Notes: generated by a model not told the origin, from the sequence alone. DNA of 30,443 nt from Sanchytrium tribonematis (GCA_018985235.1 JADGIG010000053.1:1-30443), one strand, 5' to 3'; counted from the stretch's first letter, positions 8,734 through 18,440 are shown. Program-made: numbers and translations.

Positions 8734-9972
8734 TTAAAAGTCGTCAAACAAGCTGACTGCAGTTTGTTCAGCTAATTTTTGAAGCTGCGAATCTTCTGTG
8801 TAATTTGACTTTAAATCAGAAGTTGGAAAGACCAATTCGTCCTCACTTGAATCATCGTGTTTGCTGAACACAAAATTAACCCATTCTTGAACTGATTGAA
8901 ACATAGAAGCATCACCTATAGTCTCAAAGTATTGTATGGCGCCTATAACTGATTCTGGAGCTTTGAAATTCACAGGCAATTCTAAAATCTCAAAACCACG
9001 CTGAAGTGGTGTGAATCCTAGAAAATTGAAGTCCATCGGCAAAACCATACTTGGAGTTTTTTGAGAATCTGATCGATATTGCTGCAGCCCAGGGGGAAAG
9101 TATTCAAATTTTTTTCCAACCAAAAGAAATAAAATATACCGCATAGTGATTTTATAGTCAACCTTGGCCGAGAAATTGAGAAGCTCTGTCAATATTTTTT
9201 CATTATCTGAAAAGACCGCACAGATGAGCGCAATCCAAGTAGTTTCATCCTCTGATAACTGCGAATAATGCTGCCTAACACTGTTAATAAAATATTCAGA
9301 ATACACATTCTTGAGACTTGTTTCACTCATATTTGCTTTTACGAGAAAAATCAAAGACATTTCTAAATTACATTCTGTAGGAGGAATGGACGGCAATTCT
9401 GTAACGCGATGATCCACAAACTTTTTCAAGTTCTCAACTGCCATATCAGGTGATTTGGGCCCATACAAGCTTCTTATATATCTATACAGAGCTTCGAGAT
9501 CAGAATTGAGCAATGTCGCCACGACTGCCATTTGATGGTGTACCATTCCATTTTGAGGGTAAATATTTTCTGCCTGTTTGTAAAATTGCATGGACATTTT
9601 AAAGCTTCCATTCACAAACTGGTCCCTGTATCTTGCAAGATCGCCCATGTAAATATAACAATTAAAAACCAATGCTAAAGAGTGTGAATTTAATTCCATT
9701 CTTGTAAGGACCACACTGAACCAACCGATCAAGTAGTTAACAAAGGCAGTGAAATTTGACACGCTCAATGTTTTTTTTGAGATCTTTGATCTCTTGTCCA
9801 TAATTTGTTTATAAATTATTTTTTTCCACAATTTTTGTAGTAATTGATACGTTTGGTATTCTTTGGGATACTGAATAGCGAGAAAATGAGCATCTAGATA
9901 TTCTTCGAGAGTTGAAGTGCCTTTTAAATGCATTTGAAGAATATTTTGAACTTCAACAGGGTCATTCATCAA
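8734..9972 (-). CDS. EST1/SMG7/EBS1-family protein
   Basis: A 412-aa protein of the EST1/SMG5-7 family, involved in nonsense-mediated mRNA decay (SMG7/Ebs1) or telomerase recruitment (Est1). Residues ~60-185 resemble the 14-3-3-like TPR domain: CYIYMGDLARYRDQF, then a helix pair with FYKQAENIYPQNGMVHHQMAVVA, matching the family pattern of YRKALRLAPSNGNPHNQLAVLA type. Near residue 330 DFNFLGFTPLQ matches the conserved E/D-x-x-L-x-G-F-x-PL helix of the family. There is no PIN nuclease domain, so it is closer to SMG7/Ebs1 than SMG6. It is shorter than most family members (500-1000 aa). Single exon on the minus strand, convergent with kinase-clathrin with 56 bp between stops. Confidence 0.82.
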   Translation of the reverse strand: MMNDPVEVQNILQMHLKGTSTLEEYLDAHFLAIQYPKEYQTYQLLQKLWKKIIYKQIMDKRSKISKKTLSVSNFTAFVNYLIGWFSVVLTRMELNSHSLALVFNCYIYMGDLARYRDQFVNGSFKMSMQFYKQAENIYPQNGMVHHQMAVVATLLNSDLEALYRYIRSLYGPKSPDMAVENLKKFVDHRVTELPSIPPTECNLEMSLIFLVKANMSETSLKNVYSEYFINSVRQHYSQLSEDETTWIALICAVFSDNEKILTELLNFSAKVDYKITMRYILFLLVGKKFEYFPPGLQQYRSDSQKTPSMVLPMDFNFLGFTPLQRGFEILELPVNFKAPESVIGAIQYFETIGDASMFQSVQEWVNFVFSKHDDSSEDELVFPTSDLKSNYTEDSQLQKLAEQTAVSLFDDF

Positions 9973-10062
9973 TTAATTGAAAATCTTTTCGAACAAGGGA
10001 TTTGCACAATTTATTGAGACTTAAAGGTTCAATTGGTGCAATATGATAAAAATGTGTCTATA

Positions 10063-10593
10063 TCAATTGGCTAGTGCCTTTTGTGCCTTCAAATTGTCGT
10101 CCTCTACCAATTCATTTTTAGGTGCATCTGGAAGAACAACTGGCACTGAGGGTAGTAACTCATTTTGCATTTTTTCTAATTCTTCAAGCTCTTCCGAATA
10201 GTCAACCGCATCAAATATTTCTATGTCTTGTAAATCCTTTAAATCATCCATGACTTTATCTGCATCTTTTAATTTGACATTCAAACTTGTAAGCAAAGTA
10301 TTGCCCTGCGCCAGTGCTTCAACGACATGAACTTGGACAGACTTCAATTCAATTTCGCTAATCATTTCAAAAAGCAACATTTGCTGAGCGTCTACTTGCT
10401 CTATCAATTTCCCCAAATGTTTTTTCTGCGCTAAATAATGAATCGCCAATTTCTTGTTTTTTATATGTTGCTGGGCCAATTTATGATTTTGATCTATCTG
10501 AAATTCCAATTTTTTACGATACTTCACCATCTGATCTCTTTGAATTTTAAGTTTCAAAAGTCCATTATCTTCTTTGCTAGCTGCCTTCCCCAT
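10063..10593 (-). CDS. ESCRT-III subunit Vps20/CHMP6
   Basis: A 176-aa Snf7-family protein. The start is chosen at MGKAASKED (ATG 10593), not at an ATG four codons upstream, because Gly2 followed by Ser6 gives an N-myristoylation signal as in CHMP6 (MGNLFG). The body follows CHMP6 closely in layout: KLKIQRDQMVKYRKKLE, then HYLAQKKHLGKLIEQVDAQ, then EIELKSVQVHVVEALAQGN, and an acidic C-terminal part (YSEELEELEKMQNELLP). Known role: ESCRT-II-recruited nucleator of Snf7 filaments on endosomes. A basic N-terminal helical half and acidic C-terminal half are visible. It lies between EST1/SMG7 and RPO41, all on the minus strand with 29-90 bp spacers. Confidence 0.88.
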   Translation of the reverse strand: MGKAASKEDNGLLKLKIQRDQMVKYRKKLEFQIDQNHKLAQQHIKNKKLAIHYLAQKKHLGKLIEQVDAQQMLLFEMISEIELKSVQVHVVEALAQGNTLLTSLNVKLKDADKVMDDLKDLQDIEIFDAVDYSEELEELEKMQNELLPSVPVVLPDAPKNELVEDDNLKAQKALAN

Positions 10594-10622
10594 TAAAAGT
10601 TTCACATACGAAATTATTTTAT

Positions 10623-13600
10623 TTAATGAAAAAAGTATTTAGAATCAGATACTTGAGAGACATTGAATGAACCTCGTTGAGGAACTGGGTTTAAAATCAT
10701 ATTTCTTAATTCAGATGATTCAGGGTCATAAACTGCATGGTATCTGTATCTTTCCACAAACTCATCTCTCAATTTTTTCGCAACATCCAGAGTGTGTATT
10801 CGAATAAAACAGTTTCTCAAGACTTCATTCATTTCATTGACATCCCCAGGATGTGTCCAATAACTATCATGAACAGCAGCAAATGACAGGTTGAGTTTGT
10901 CGCATTCAATTGCAGTCAACATCATGTGCGTGGCATCGATTGAATGTATAAAATTTGGTGGAAAAGCTGCTGATTGCTTTTTTACATCAATTTTCGTAGC
11001 TTTAAAAGGATCTTCAATATTAAAGCGAGATAATGATGTTTTAACAACAGCCTTAGGAGCTGAACGATAAGGCTGAACGCATGTCAGGCCATTAGGTGGA
11101 GTCCAAATGACAGATGAACCCAAAGATTTGGATGAAAAATCTTTAGGTTTAATTTTCAACTTGTATCGAATGTGATTCATGCTGGAATTTTCGACACTCT
11201 CACGAAAGTCTCTAGCTTGTGTCTCGGTAATTAGTTTCATTGCTAATAATGAGTCTACATGATTAGATTTCCCAATAATATTTGCACTTTGATTAAGCCA
11301 TGTTTGAATTTGGGTTGCGTTTGAAAATAAAGTGCCAATTGAATCAAATAATTTTTTGACAATATATGTGGCGACCTTGAACATGGAGACATCGTCATCA
11401 AAGTGGTCGTAGCGAGCTTCTCGAAGTCTGTTCATAACTTGATCTCGAGCTCCGATCTGAGTTACACCGTAGACTGTCGTCATGACAGTTTGTTTAACTA
11501 ATTTTCTATTAATTTTATCTTTCATAAAATTGGCAAGCTTACGGGTTTTCTCGCTGCTGCTTTTAAGATCATTCAACACCATTTCAAGAACATTGTTGGC
11601 GCACATAGTATAGACATCAGCTGGTTTTTCTTGTGGTTTAAGGTTCACTAATTCTGCCCCTTTTTCGTCCCCGCCAATTGCTGCATAATGCTGAAGTCCA
11701 TTGCAAGAACCGTCCATGTGCACCGGATAATTGGAGTAAAATTCAAGCGGATTACCGGAGTCTAAAGCATCCTTAATTTCAAAACACACACCGAGGCATT
11801 GCCATGGATCTTCTCCTTCGAGCCACCATTTTTTTCCGGATAAAGGATTCGAAGCTGAATCAATAACATCATCAATATGATCGTCTGCAAACTGAGCTCT
11901 GTCATCAAATGAAGCTTTGTCATAGCCATATACATTTGCTAATTGGATTTTTAGCCACTTCCAACCGCTTTGTCCTAATTTTTTTTTATCTGCAAATTTA
12001 AGCAGCCCACGGGAGAAATCAGAATTAATATGATTTAGGTAGCTAGGAATAGGATAGGCTCTTCCTCTGAAATCAATATTGTGAGGAAAATAAAGTTTAA
12101 ATTTTCGAAATCTATCTGCCACCTCCAATTTATAATTCAAATCGCACCTTAAAGAAAATGTTTCTCGCACTAGCTTTTCTGACTTATGCTTTTTAAAGAG
12201 TGAGTCAGCAGAATTTCTGAGCATTTCTATGTCGGACTTTTCATAAAGTTGAGGAAAACCAGCAACACCTTCACCACTATTCCATATTTTCAAAGCTACA
12301 TCTAGAACCTTTTCGTTAACGACCCAGGGCGTCTTACCTAAAACATTTAAAGAATTGAACACGACAGGAAGCTTATTTTGTAGACTAGCTTCTTTGATAT
12401 AGTTCAACTGCTCTTCGTTCTGGGAGCTAATTCGCATTATTGGTGAGTTACATGTAAGATAGCCACCGAATTGCCAGCTTTTCCAAGGCTTAGGTGGAAC
12501 CAGCATAGGGAGCATTTCAACATCAACGGCTTGGATGACGTTTGAATTCATAATGATACTATTCAAATATGGGTGAACTTTAACAACTGAGATCCGAAAT
12601 TGCTTATCAAATGAGTAAGCAGTAAATAAAGCAGTTGTTTCCTCCACCCCATCCTCGGAAGTAATTGAAGGAATGCTTAATTTAGACACTTTTATGAGAT
12701 TCTTTACTATAAAAGCTCCAAGTAATATAATGTGTCGTTTATCTAAATCAAGTAGCACTTCTGAATATTGGCTATCGTTTTTCAGGATAGTGGGATTGAC
12801 ATTCAAAGGGACTTCGTATTTTTCATGCAATTTTTTAATAACTTGTGTCAAATATCTAGGATTTGACTTAATTTTAGAGTCGTAATCTTTCAAAGTATGA
12901 AAAATTTCATTGTTTCCCTCTTCTCGCTTGGATGAGTTCTTAAGACTGCGGAGCATCTCCGCATTGTACTGCTTAATAAGTTGGGTTCCGATATCTCGGC
13001 ATAAATTGGAGGTTTTAGCAAAAACATGAGCTTTTTGAGATACTTCGTCAACTGAATTAGGGACTTCGTTATCAAACCCTTTTTCCCACATACCAGTCTG
13101 CAAAGACTTAATTAATTCAAATACGCTAGTCACTGCTACTTGCTTAGGTTTAAACAATGATAAAATAGGATAAATATTATGTTCCTTATTTGGTGTTTTA
13201 AGATTATGATCCAAATTTAGACCAGAAACAATCGCGGAGACATCTTCAAAATCATTTTCCCAAGTTGAAGCGTGGGAATTCTTAAATTTGTGGAGCTCAG
13301 CTTCTAAATTGCTTACCCAATTATATGCAATTTTCTTCAATTCGGAGTGAACTTTAAAATTATTAGATATAGAATAATCACTCATCCCACGTATATTATT
13401 TAGAACATCTTTCTTCTTCTCAATCATTTCGAAATTCATATTATAAGCCTGCTCTTCCAATCTGTATTGCAAATCAAACATATTCACAATATCCGGTCCA
13501 AAAGAAGGGTCTATATTTTCCTCAAATTTATCCAGACTATCTTTTAAAAGCCGAACGCCCAAAGTTGGCATTTCTTTTATAATCGAGGTTTTCTTTTCAA

Positions 13601-14189
13601 ACCGAGGAAATGACTTGATTTTTTCTGAGAATTGTAAATCAATTTCTGAATTTTTCAATTCAACATTATGGTTCTTTAAAATACTGTTAAATTTTAAAAT
13701 TGTTTGATGTGGCGCATTTTTAATAATGGAATCAGACATAATTTGTTCCAGTGCGGATATACTGGAATGTGGAGTAGGATGAAAATTGTCGTGCTCTAAC
13801 TTTTGCTTTTTGAATAGATTATTGATATATTGAATATGATCTTGATTATTACTTTGCAATAGACCTCGAGCAATAGTTGCTTGAAGTTTTGGAGTAGGTG
13901 GGTCCTTTAAAAGCTTATTTGCATCTTTATAGTATAAATAAGCGTTCTGCAGATTTCGAACTTCTTCAGTTTCTTCAAATTGCCGCACGAACCCGAAAAT
14001 GATGTCTTCATACATGGACATGGTCACATAATTTGCATGTTTTTTCTTAAACTCTTTAAATACATTAGATGCTCTAGACATCTGCCCACTTTTAACTAGA
14101 ATTCTAAATATTGACTGTATATCTTGCCATTTTGTACCTAATGGCTTTTGACTGATTGTGTTCCGAGGACTCAAAATCAGATGTTGCAT
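10623..14189 (-). CDS. RPO41: Mitochondrial RNA polymerase (T7-like)
   Basis: An 1188-aa single-subunit phage-type RNA polymerase that transcribes mitochondrial DNA. The N-terminal ~350 residues are a poorly conserved PPR-like/helical extension whose first residues are Ser/Arg/Lys containing and poor in acids, consistent with a mitochondrial presequence. The catalytic domain is complete: FPHNIDFRGRAYPIPS, palm motif HMDGSCNGLQHY with catalytic Asp826, KLVKQTVMTTVYGVTQIGAR (O-helix region with the Lys and Tyr), FPPNFIHSIDATHM, and HDSYWTH with the second catalytic Asp1108. Its presence implies a transcribed mitochondrial genome. Single exon. The ATG at 14189 is preceded by a GGGATCCC palindrome (14200-14207) and the ACTCCTTCAA sequence on the opposite strand. 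Confidence 0.96.
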   Translation of the reverse strand: MQHLILSPRNTISQKPLGTKWQDIQSIFRILVKSGQMSRASNVFKEFKKKHANYVTMSMYEDIIFGFVRQFEETEEVRNLQNAYLYYKDANKLLKDPPTPKLQATIARGLLQSNNQDHIQYINNLFKKQKLEHDNFHPTPHSSISALEQIMSDSIIKNAPHQTILKFNSILKNHNVELKNSEIDLQFSEKIKSFPRFEKKTSIIKEMPTLGVRLLKDSLDKFEENIDPSFGPDIVNMFDLQYRLEEQAYNMNFEMIEKKKDVLNNIRGMSDYSISNNFKVHSELKKIAYNWVSNLEAELHKFKNSHASTWENDFEDVSAIVSGLNLDHNLKTPNKEHNIYPILSLFKPKQVAVTSVFELIKSLQTGMWEKGFDNEVPNSVDEVSQKAHVFAKTSNLCRDIGTQLIKQYNAEMLRSLKNSSKREEGNNEIFHTLKDYDSKIKSNPRYLTQVIKKLHEKYEVPLNVNPTILKNDSQYSEVLLDLDKRHIILLGAFIVKNLIKVSKLSIPSITSEDGVEETTALFTAYSFDKQFRISVVKVHPYLNSIIMNSNVIQAVDVEMLPMLVPPKPWKSWQFGGYLTCNSPIMRISSQNEEQLNYIKEASLQNKLPVVFNSLNVLGKTPWVVNEKVLDVALKIWNSGEGVAGFPQLYEKSDIEMLRNSADSLFKKHKSEKLVRETFSLRCDLNYKLEVADRFRKFKLYFPHNIDFRGRAYPIPSYLNHINSDFSRGLLKFADKKKLGQSGWKWLKIQLANVYGYDKASFDDRAQFADDHIDDVIDSASNPLSGKKWWLEGEDPWQCLGVCFEIKDALDSGNPLEFYSNYPVHMDGSCNGLQHYAAIGGDEKGAELVNLKPQEKPADVYTMCANNVLEMVLNDLKSSSEKTRKLANFMKDKINRKLVKQTVMTTVYGVTQIGARDQVMNRLREARYDHFDDDVSMFKVATYIVKKLFDSIGTLFSNATQIQTWLNQSANIIGKSNHVDSLLAMKLITETQARDFRESVENSSMNHIRYKLKIKPKDFSSKSLGSSVIWTPPNGLTCVQPYRSAPKAVVKTSLSRFNIEDPFKATKIDVKKQSAAFPPNFIHSIDATHMMLTAIECDKLNLSFAAVHDSYWTHPGDVNEMNEVLRNCFIRIHTLDVAKKLRDEFVERYRYHAVYDPESSELRNMILNPVPQRGSFNVSQVSDSKYFFH

Positions 14190-14317
14190 ACTCCTTCAAG
14201 GGATCCCTTTTAAAATATTAAATAAAATTCAAGACATATATAATTTGTTGTCTATACAAAAGTCTAAAATACCCAATTAAGACTATCCAATCATAAATTT
14301 CCAATCAAACAGCAACG
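14190..14317. promoter_or_regulatory. Divergent promoter between RPO41 and unknown gene
   Basis: 128 bp between two divergently transcribed start codons must hold both promoters. It contains ACTCCTTCAA (14190-14199), the palindrome GGGATCCC just beyond it, and an AT-rich centre. No TATA position can be assigned with confidence. Confidence 0.4.
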
Positions 14318-15469
14318 ATGGAACGTAAAAGAAATGTTGCACTTCAGAACAAAGGGGGACATCACAAAATGAACGAAAATTCAAATTTAAATTTGTGGCT
14401 ACCTTACCAATTTCACCCCAATATAAACCCCGAATGCTTCTCCAATTTAGTTAATGAAACCCAAACCACCATCAATAATACCTTGCACGATCAACATGTA
14501 GAGCGGAAAAATAGTTTAAAAAGACGCAAAAGCTATAGAGCCAATATAGTTTGTGTTGCTAAAGACGATTCAATTGAAGAACAAATCATTGACGAAAATT
14601 ATCACGAAATATTAGAGCACGAGGATGCGCAGTGGTTAAGCGAGATTCAAAATATGTTGGAAGGATTGGACAAAATCGAAACTCACTGGTCTTTACCTTC
14701 TCCTATAAAGAGGCGGAAGGGAGTCAGAAGAAGAAAAATTCGACCTTCCATTGCTTCTTTACAGGAAGAACTCAATAAGTCTTATCCAGTAGATAAGTCG
14801 TTCTGGGGACGACTGAGAAAGTCTTTATTTTCAAATTCCAGTAAAATTCAAGAAGAATTAACAATCGAAGATCTTATTGTTGCTTCTCAATCGAAGCTTC
14901 AAGTTAGACGCCCACTTTGTGCACAAGTATTAATAACCAATACTTTGAGAATGATTGAACCAACCAAATTTAAGCAATTGCAAGTCAAAGATAGAAAGAA
15001 ACGCAAAGAATCGGCGGGTCCAAGATTCGGTCCAAGGGCAGTGACTCGTAGAAAGTCTTTTGACATCATGGCTCTCCAACACACTGAGCAATTAGACACC
15101 CCTTCTGGATTTTCATTTTGTGTGAGAAATAAGACCGAAAAGCACCAGCTATCTGATGATAGGTATGAAATTGAGGATGAGTTTCGACATTTCACATTCG
15201 TTAAGGATGCAACAACTGCTCAATTACACACTCTGGGGCTGCATTTGCAAGACATCCACCAAAAATACAGAAGATATTTTGATGATAAGATCCAGTATAC
15301 CGTAATTGACGACGACGAGATAATAGAATACGAATTTACAGAAATCCCAACAATACCTAATTATATTATAAATGATATGGATAGTGCTATTGAGATAGAC
15401 TCAGAGGATGATTTACCACTGCATTTGTTAATGAAGCAGCGCCGTTTAAGTATAATTAGTGCGCCTTGA
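14318..15469 (+). CDS. Uncharacterised basic/acidic protein (383 aa)
   Basis: I do not recognise a family. The open frame is a single exon from ATG 14318 to a TGA followed at once by AATAAA-like bases. Several strongly basic clusters are visible (ERKNSLKRRKS near residue 65; SPIKRRKGVRRRKIRPS near 130; KDRKKRKES near 225; AVTRRKSFD near 245), suggesting nuclear or membrane/RNA contact and possible basophilic or CDK phosphorylation sites (SPIK, RRKS). The last ~80 residues are acidic (DDDEIIEYEF; DSAIEIDSEDD) and end in QRRLSIISAP. No transmembrane segments or catalytic motifs. It is divergent from RPO41 and 45 bp ahead of the short CLASP gene. Confidence 0.72.
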   Translation: MERKRNVALQNKGGHHKMNENSNLNLWLPYQFHPNINPECFSNLVNETQTTINNTLHDQHVERKNSLKRRKSYRANIVCVAKDDSIEEQIIDENYHEILEHEDAQWLSEIQNMLEGLDKIETHWSLPSPIKRRKGVRRRKIRPSIASLQEELNKSYPVDKSFWGRLRKSLFSNSSKIQEELTIEDLIVASQSKLQVRRPLCAQVLITNTLRMIEPTKFKQLQVKDRKKRKESAGPRFGPRAVTRRKSFDIMALQHTEQLDTPSGFSFCVRNKTEKHQLSDDRYEIEDEFRHFTFVKDATTAQLHTLGLHLQDIHQKYRRYFDDKIQYTVIDDDEIIEYEFTEIPTIPNYIINDMDSAIEIDSEDDLPLHLLMKQRRLSIISAP

Positions 15470-15514
15470 ACATAATAAATTTATTTATGATACAAATTAA
15501 TTATACCCATTTTG

Positions 15515-16345
15515 ATGTCGCGTGAAAATATAAATTGGTCTATTTTCGAGCAAAAAGAAAGCGAAGACAATTGGGATAAAAGAGACAAAATCATGAGGTT
15601 AGTTGCTCAACAAACTCCAAAGTTGGAAAGAAATCAAATTGAATATTTATGCTCTACAATTTCAAGTTTAAGGACGGCTTTACAATTGTCTGGTTTAGCA
15701 GCTTTAAAGTCATTAGTTATTGTACATAAAATGGACCCATATCATGAAGTTCTTTTAATAACTTTATTTAAAGTAATTGGTGGAACGCGAAAAATTCCCT
15801 CGAATGAAGCCAATAATGTCGCGCATTTAATTATGGAATCAGTGACTCCTAATAGTAGAATTTTAAACCTACTTTTAAATGCTTCCAATGATAAATCTAT
15901 CGATGTAAGAACTTCATCTACTGTATTTTTGACCATTTTTTATCAGCAAAGCTTGGAAAATAGCTGGCTTGAAAAAAGCAACTTATTGGAAAACCTTGTC
16001 TCGGCAGCACTTAGATTGACCCAAGATGCAAGTCCAAGTGTCAGAGAGAAAGCAAAGCTTTTGACACGATTATTGGACACATTTAATCCAGAATACAAGC
16101 CTGGTGTCAACATACCTAGAAGGGATTTTGGCAGGCGATCGGCACCGGTCACTCCGCTTTCTACAAGACTTCCATCTTTAGCACCATCCGTTCTCTCGGA
16201 GCCATCCTCTTCGCTCAAAATACCTGTCAAACGATATTCTCAACCAACTTTACCCCAACTTGAAGGGACCACGACCAACAGAAGCAATATCCCTTCTTAC
16301 GCTGAAATGAGAAGAACTCCAACAACCCCCACTAAACCTCTTTAA
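15515..16345 (+). CDS. Short CLASP/Stu1-like TOG protein with SxIP motif
   Basis: A 276-aa microtubule-associated protein with one CLASP-type TOG domain (about residues 5-190), opened by the signature KESEDNWDKRDKIM and followed by HEAT-like helices ending in DASPSVREKAKLLTRLL. The ~85-residue tail is basic and Ser/Pro/Thr-rich, ending near RSNIPSYAEMRR, where SNIP fits the S-x-I-P EB1-binding motif. CLASPs rescue microtubules and stabilise spindle fibres; full family members have 2-3 TOG domains and exceed 1000 aa, so this is a minimal version. The same TOG domain recurs in the longer CLASP gene at 19774. Start at ATG 15515. Confidence 0.85.
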   Translation: MSRENINWSIFEQKESEDNWDKRDKIMRLVAQQTPKLERNQIEYLCSTISSLRTALQLSGLAALKSLVIVHKMDPYHEVLLITLFKVIGGTRKIPSNEANNVAHLIMESVTPNSRILNLLLNASNDKSIDVRTSSTVFLTIFYQQSLENSWLEKSNLLENLVSAALRLTQDASPSVREKAKLLTRLLDTFNPEYKPGVNIPRRDFGRRSAPVTPLSTRLPSLAPSVLSEPSSSLKIPVKRYSQPTLPQLEGTTTNRSNIPSYAEMRRTPTTPTKPL

Positions 16346-16408
16346 GCTCATGATGATAATTTAAAAAAATTTCTCAAAGAAGTAAAACATCTCCATTCAA
16401 TTCAACTC

Positions 16409-17545
16409 ATGGGTATCTTTCTCTTAGATCTTGCTCTGTTCCCACTTTCAATTTTATTTTCACTATTTTATCTAAGAAAGAGAGCTAAAGATTCGATATT
16501 TGGAATAAAAAGGCCTGAAGCAGAGAATACAGAATTTTTTGATAATTTATTAGGCTTAAGAATATATCACACACCTAGACATCGATTGCTTAAAGTCCCT
16601 CGAAGTATATTGTCCATACACGGACTATCGGGAAAAGGTTTAGATGTTACAATACATTTACCAGGTTTCGGCATGAGTGACAGAGCCAATTTGTCTGCGA
16701 GTCAATATGGATACTTTTTATATCATGTGATTCAAAAATTTAGACCTCAGGTCATAATTGTTTATGGCTGGTCGATTGTACCAACACTTATGGCACTTGG
16801 AAATGCACCTACTCTTTGTGAAAATCTTAGATTGGTGGTAATTGACCCGTTGATAACTCACGAATACATCTCTTTCAGAAATATTTTGTATTTAGGTAGG
16901 CTCTATCTCTGGTGTTCGACAGTATTATTGTTATCCAAAATATTTGAGTTATTTGGTTATTTTAGAAATACATGGATCGCAGTAGTAGAATTTATTAAGC
17001 TCGCAGTAATTCCGAAGCCAGTTTTGAGAGTTTCTTACCAGTTTGATTTTTCTAATGTGAGATATCTCCTGTTGTTTTCTTCAGCAGCATCGTATTTTTG
17101 GAATAATTTGAGCTCAAAATGGCTTGAATATGAACAAAGGGCATTTGTTTTGTCAGAATATTCGCCAATTGTACCGTGGCTACGATATTTGACTAGGCCT
17201 TCGTTTATAGCTAGTGGTTTAAGTGAACCAGCCCCTAACATTAATGTTCTACCAGAAGTGGCATCTTACCAGAAGGATTCTAGTAAGGATTCGCAGGAAG
17301 GCAAAAATTCAGACTATTATACGCTTAGGACAATCGGTCTTACTTATACCACAACCTGGGATGATTTAGTTGTAAGTTTGAAACCATTTTTTAATGAGAA
17401 ACAAACAGTAATAGATTTATATTATACAGAATACTCAAATAGCTCTCAAATGAAATATTTTGAAGATCTCTTTTCTCAAAAAAGTCAGATTGTACCTTAC
17501 CATGGACTGAAATCGGTAGTCGAAAGTAAATTGAATAATTTTTAA
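16409..17545 (+). CDS. Membrane-anchored alpha/beta-hydrolase-like protein
   Basis: A 378-aa protein. Residues ~4-24 form a hydrophobic N-terminal anchor followed by RKRAK, consistent with a signal anchor. The central part reads IHLPGFGMSDRANLSASQYG, then a helix and VIIVYGWSIVPTLMA. This follows the alpha/beta-hydrolase order of oxyanion-region HG/PGFG-SD and nucleophile elbow, with Ser122 as candidate nucleophile in G-W-S-I-V; the usual final Gly of GxSxG is replaced, so activity is uncertain. A second hydrophobic stretch lies near residues 160-190. A candidate acid and a His in the C-terminal part (TYHG-like, PYHGLKSV) could complete a triad. Substrate unknown; a lipid-related role is only a guess. 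Confidence 0.65.
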   Translation: MGIFLLDLALFPLSILFSLFYLRKRAKDSIFGIKRPEAENTEFFDNLLGLRIYHTPRHRLLKVPRSILSIHGLSGKGLDVTIHLPGFGMSDRANLSASQYGYFLYHVIQKFRPQVIIVYGWSIVPTLMALGNAPTLCENLRLVVIDPLITHEYISFRNILYLGRLYLWCSTVLLLSKIFELFGYFRNTWIAVVEFIKLAVIPKPVLRVSYQFDFSNVRYLLLFSSAASYFWNNLSSKWLEYEQRAFVLSEYSPIVPWLRYLTRPSFIASGLSEPAPNINVLPEVASYQKDSSKDSQEGKNSDYYTLRTIGLTYTTTWDDLVVSLKPFFNEKQTVIDLYYTEYSNSSQMKYFEDLFSQKSQIVPYHGLKSVVESKLNNF

Positions 17546-17567
17546 CTTTGCATAATTTTGAAACATT

Positions 17568-18438
17568 ATGATCAAAGCAAGTAGGAAAAAGGAAAAAGCA
17601 GCTGTATATGCCTTGTGGAAGTCCAAACCCATTGGGGTCACAATGGCTCGTTACATTGACTTATTAACAACATCTAGAATCAAAAAGAACAGTTGCTCCC
17701 TTCAAAAGAAGGCATTGTTAGCTGCCAATGCCAAGGTAAATATGGGATCAACGTCAAAAATTATTAAAGATGTCGCAAAATTAATTTCTGTGAAACAGGC
17801 CCGAAAAATCGCTCCACCTCCTTCTAGGAACATCAGCAATGATACCAAAATATTGCTTCTAGAATCAATGAGAGGATCAAAATATTTGAGACCAATTTTA
17901 TTGCAGACTGTAGGCAAACCAACTCAAACTAGCTTGAAATGCATCTTTGAATCCAAAGTCAAAGACGCCGATTCGATAATAGATTATGCTAAACTGTGGT
18001 CACTTTCCCTTAAAACCATATTTGTTCAAAAAGAGAACAAGGTATATATAGCTGCATCAATTGTAAGAAATGCTATGAGAAGCCATAAAGTAACCCCATA
18101 CAGCGCTCTCTTAGTGAATCTCTTCTTTGGTGGTGCTGAAAAGGCAATTCGTTACTGGGTATCCATTCTCAATGATATTAAATCATTTGAAGTCTACAAT
18201 ATGGCAAAGGAAAGAATCGATAGCATTACGAATGAACTCTTCACTTGCTTTAATTTAAAATCGGTGCGGCATTATGTTTTATATGAATACGATTGTATTT
18301 TTTTTTAACTTAGATAAAATTTGGGCAAACTTTGTACAAGCCGGAAATCTGGTAGAAAAATCGAAGCCTGGAGTTCTAACCGAAGCTAAATGGCTTTGCA
18401 TCCAAGAGAGACTGCACAAAATTATTAACAAACAGTAA
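17568..18438 (+). CDS. Uncharacterised helical protein (283 aa), two exons
   Basis: Exons 17568-18294 and 18314-18438 give 283 aa. The first exon ends in ...VRHYVLYEYD; the second adds KIWANFVQAG...WLCIQERLHKIINKQ. I do not recognise the family. The first 100 residues are Lys/Arg/Ala/Ser-rich with almost no acids (MIKASRKKEKAAVYALWKSKP), compatible with a mitochondrial presequence or RNA binding. The rest is helical, with one stretch (YSALLVNLFFGGAEKAIRYWVSIL) faintly like a PPR/TPR helix pair. A mitochondrial ribosomal or RNA-processing role would fit but is not shown. The stop lies 2 bp from the stop of the convergent CDK gene. Confidence 0.7.
18295..18313 (+). other. 19-nt spliceosomal intron in uncharacterised gene
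   Basis: Sequence GTATTTTTTTTTAACTTAG, phase 1, with branch-like TTAAC at positions 11-15. The unspliced frame ends at a TAA inside it; splicing adds 42 codons that fill the space up to the CDK gene. Support is the match to the intron pattern, not homology. Confidence 0.82.
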
Positions 18439-18440
18439 AT

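Noticed and set aside
17568-18294. Mitochondrial ribosomal protein uS7
   Set aside because: Length and basic N-terminus were suggestive, but none of the conserved uS7 motifs (such as GG-x-YQVP) could be found.
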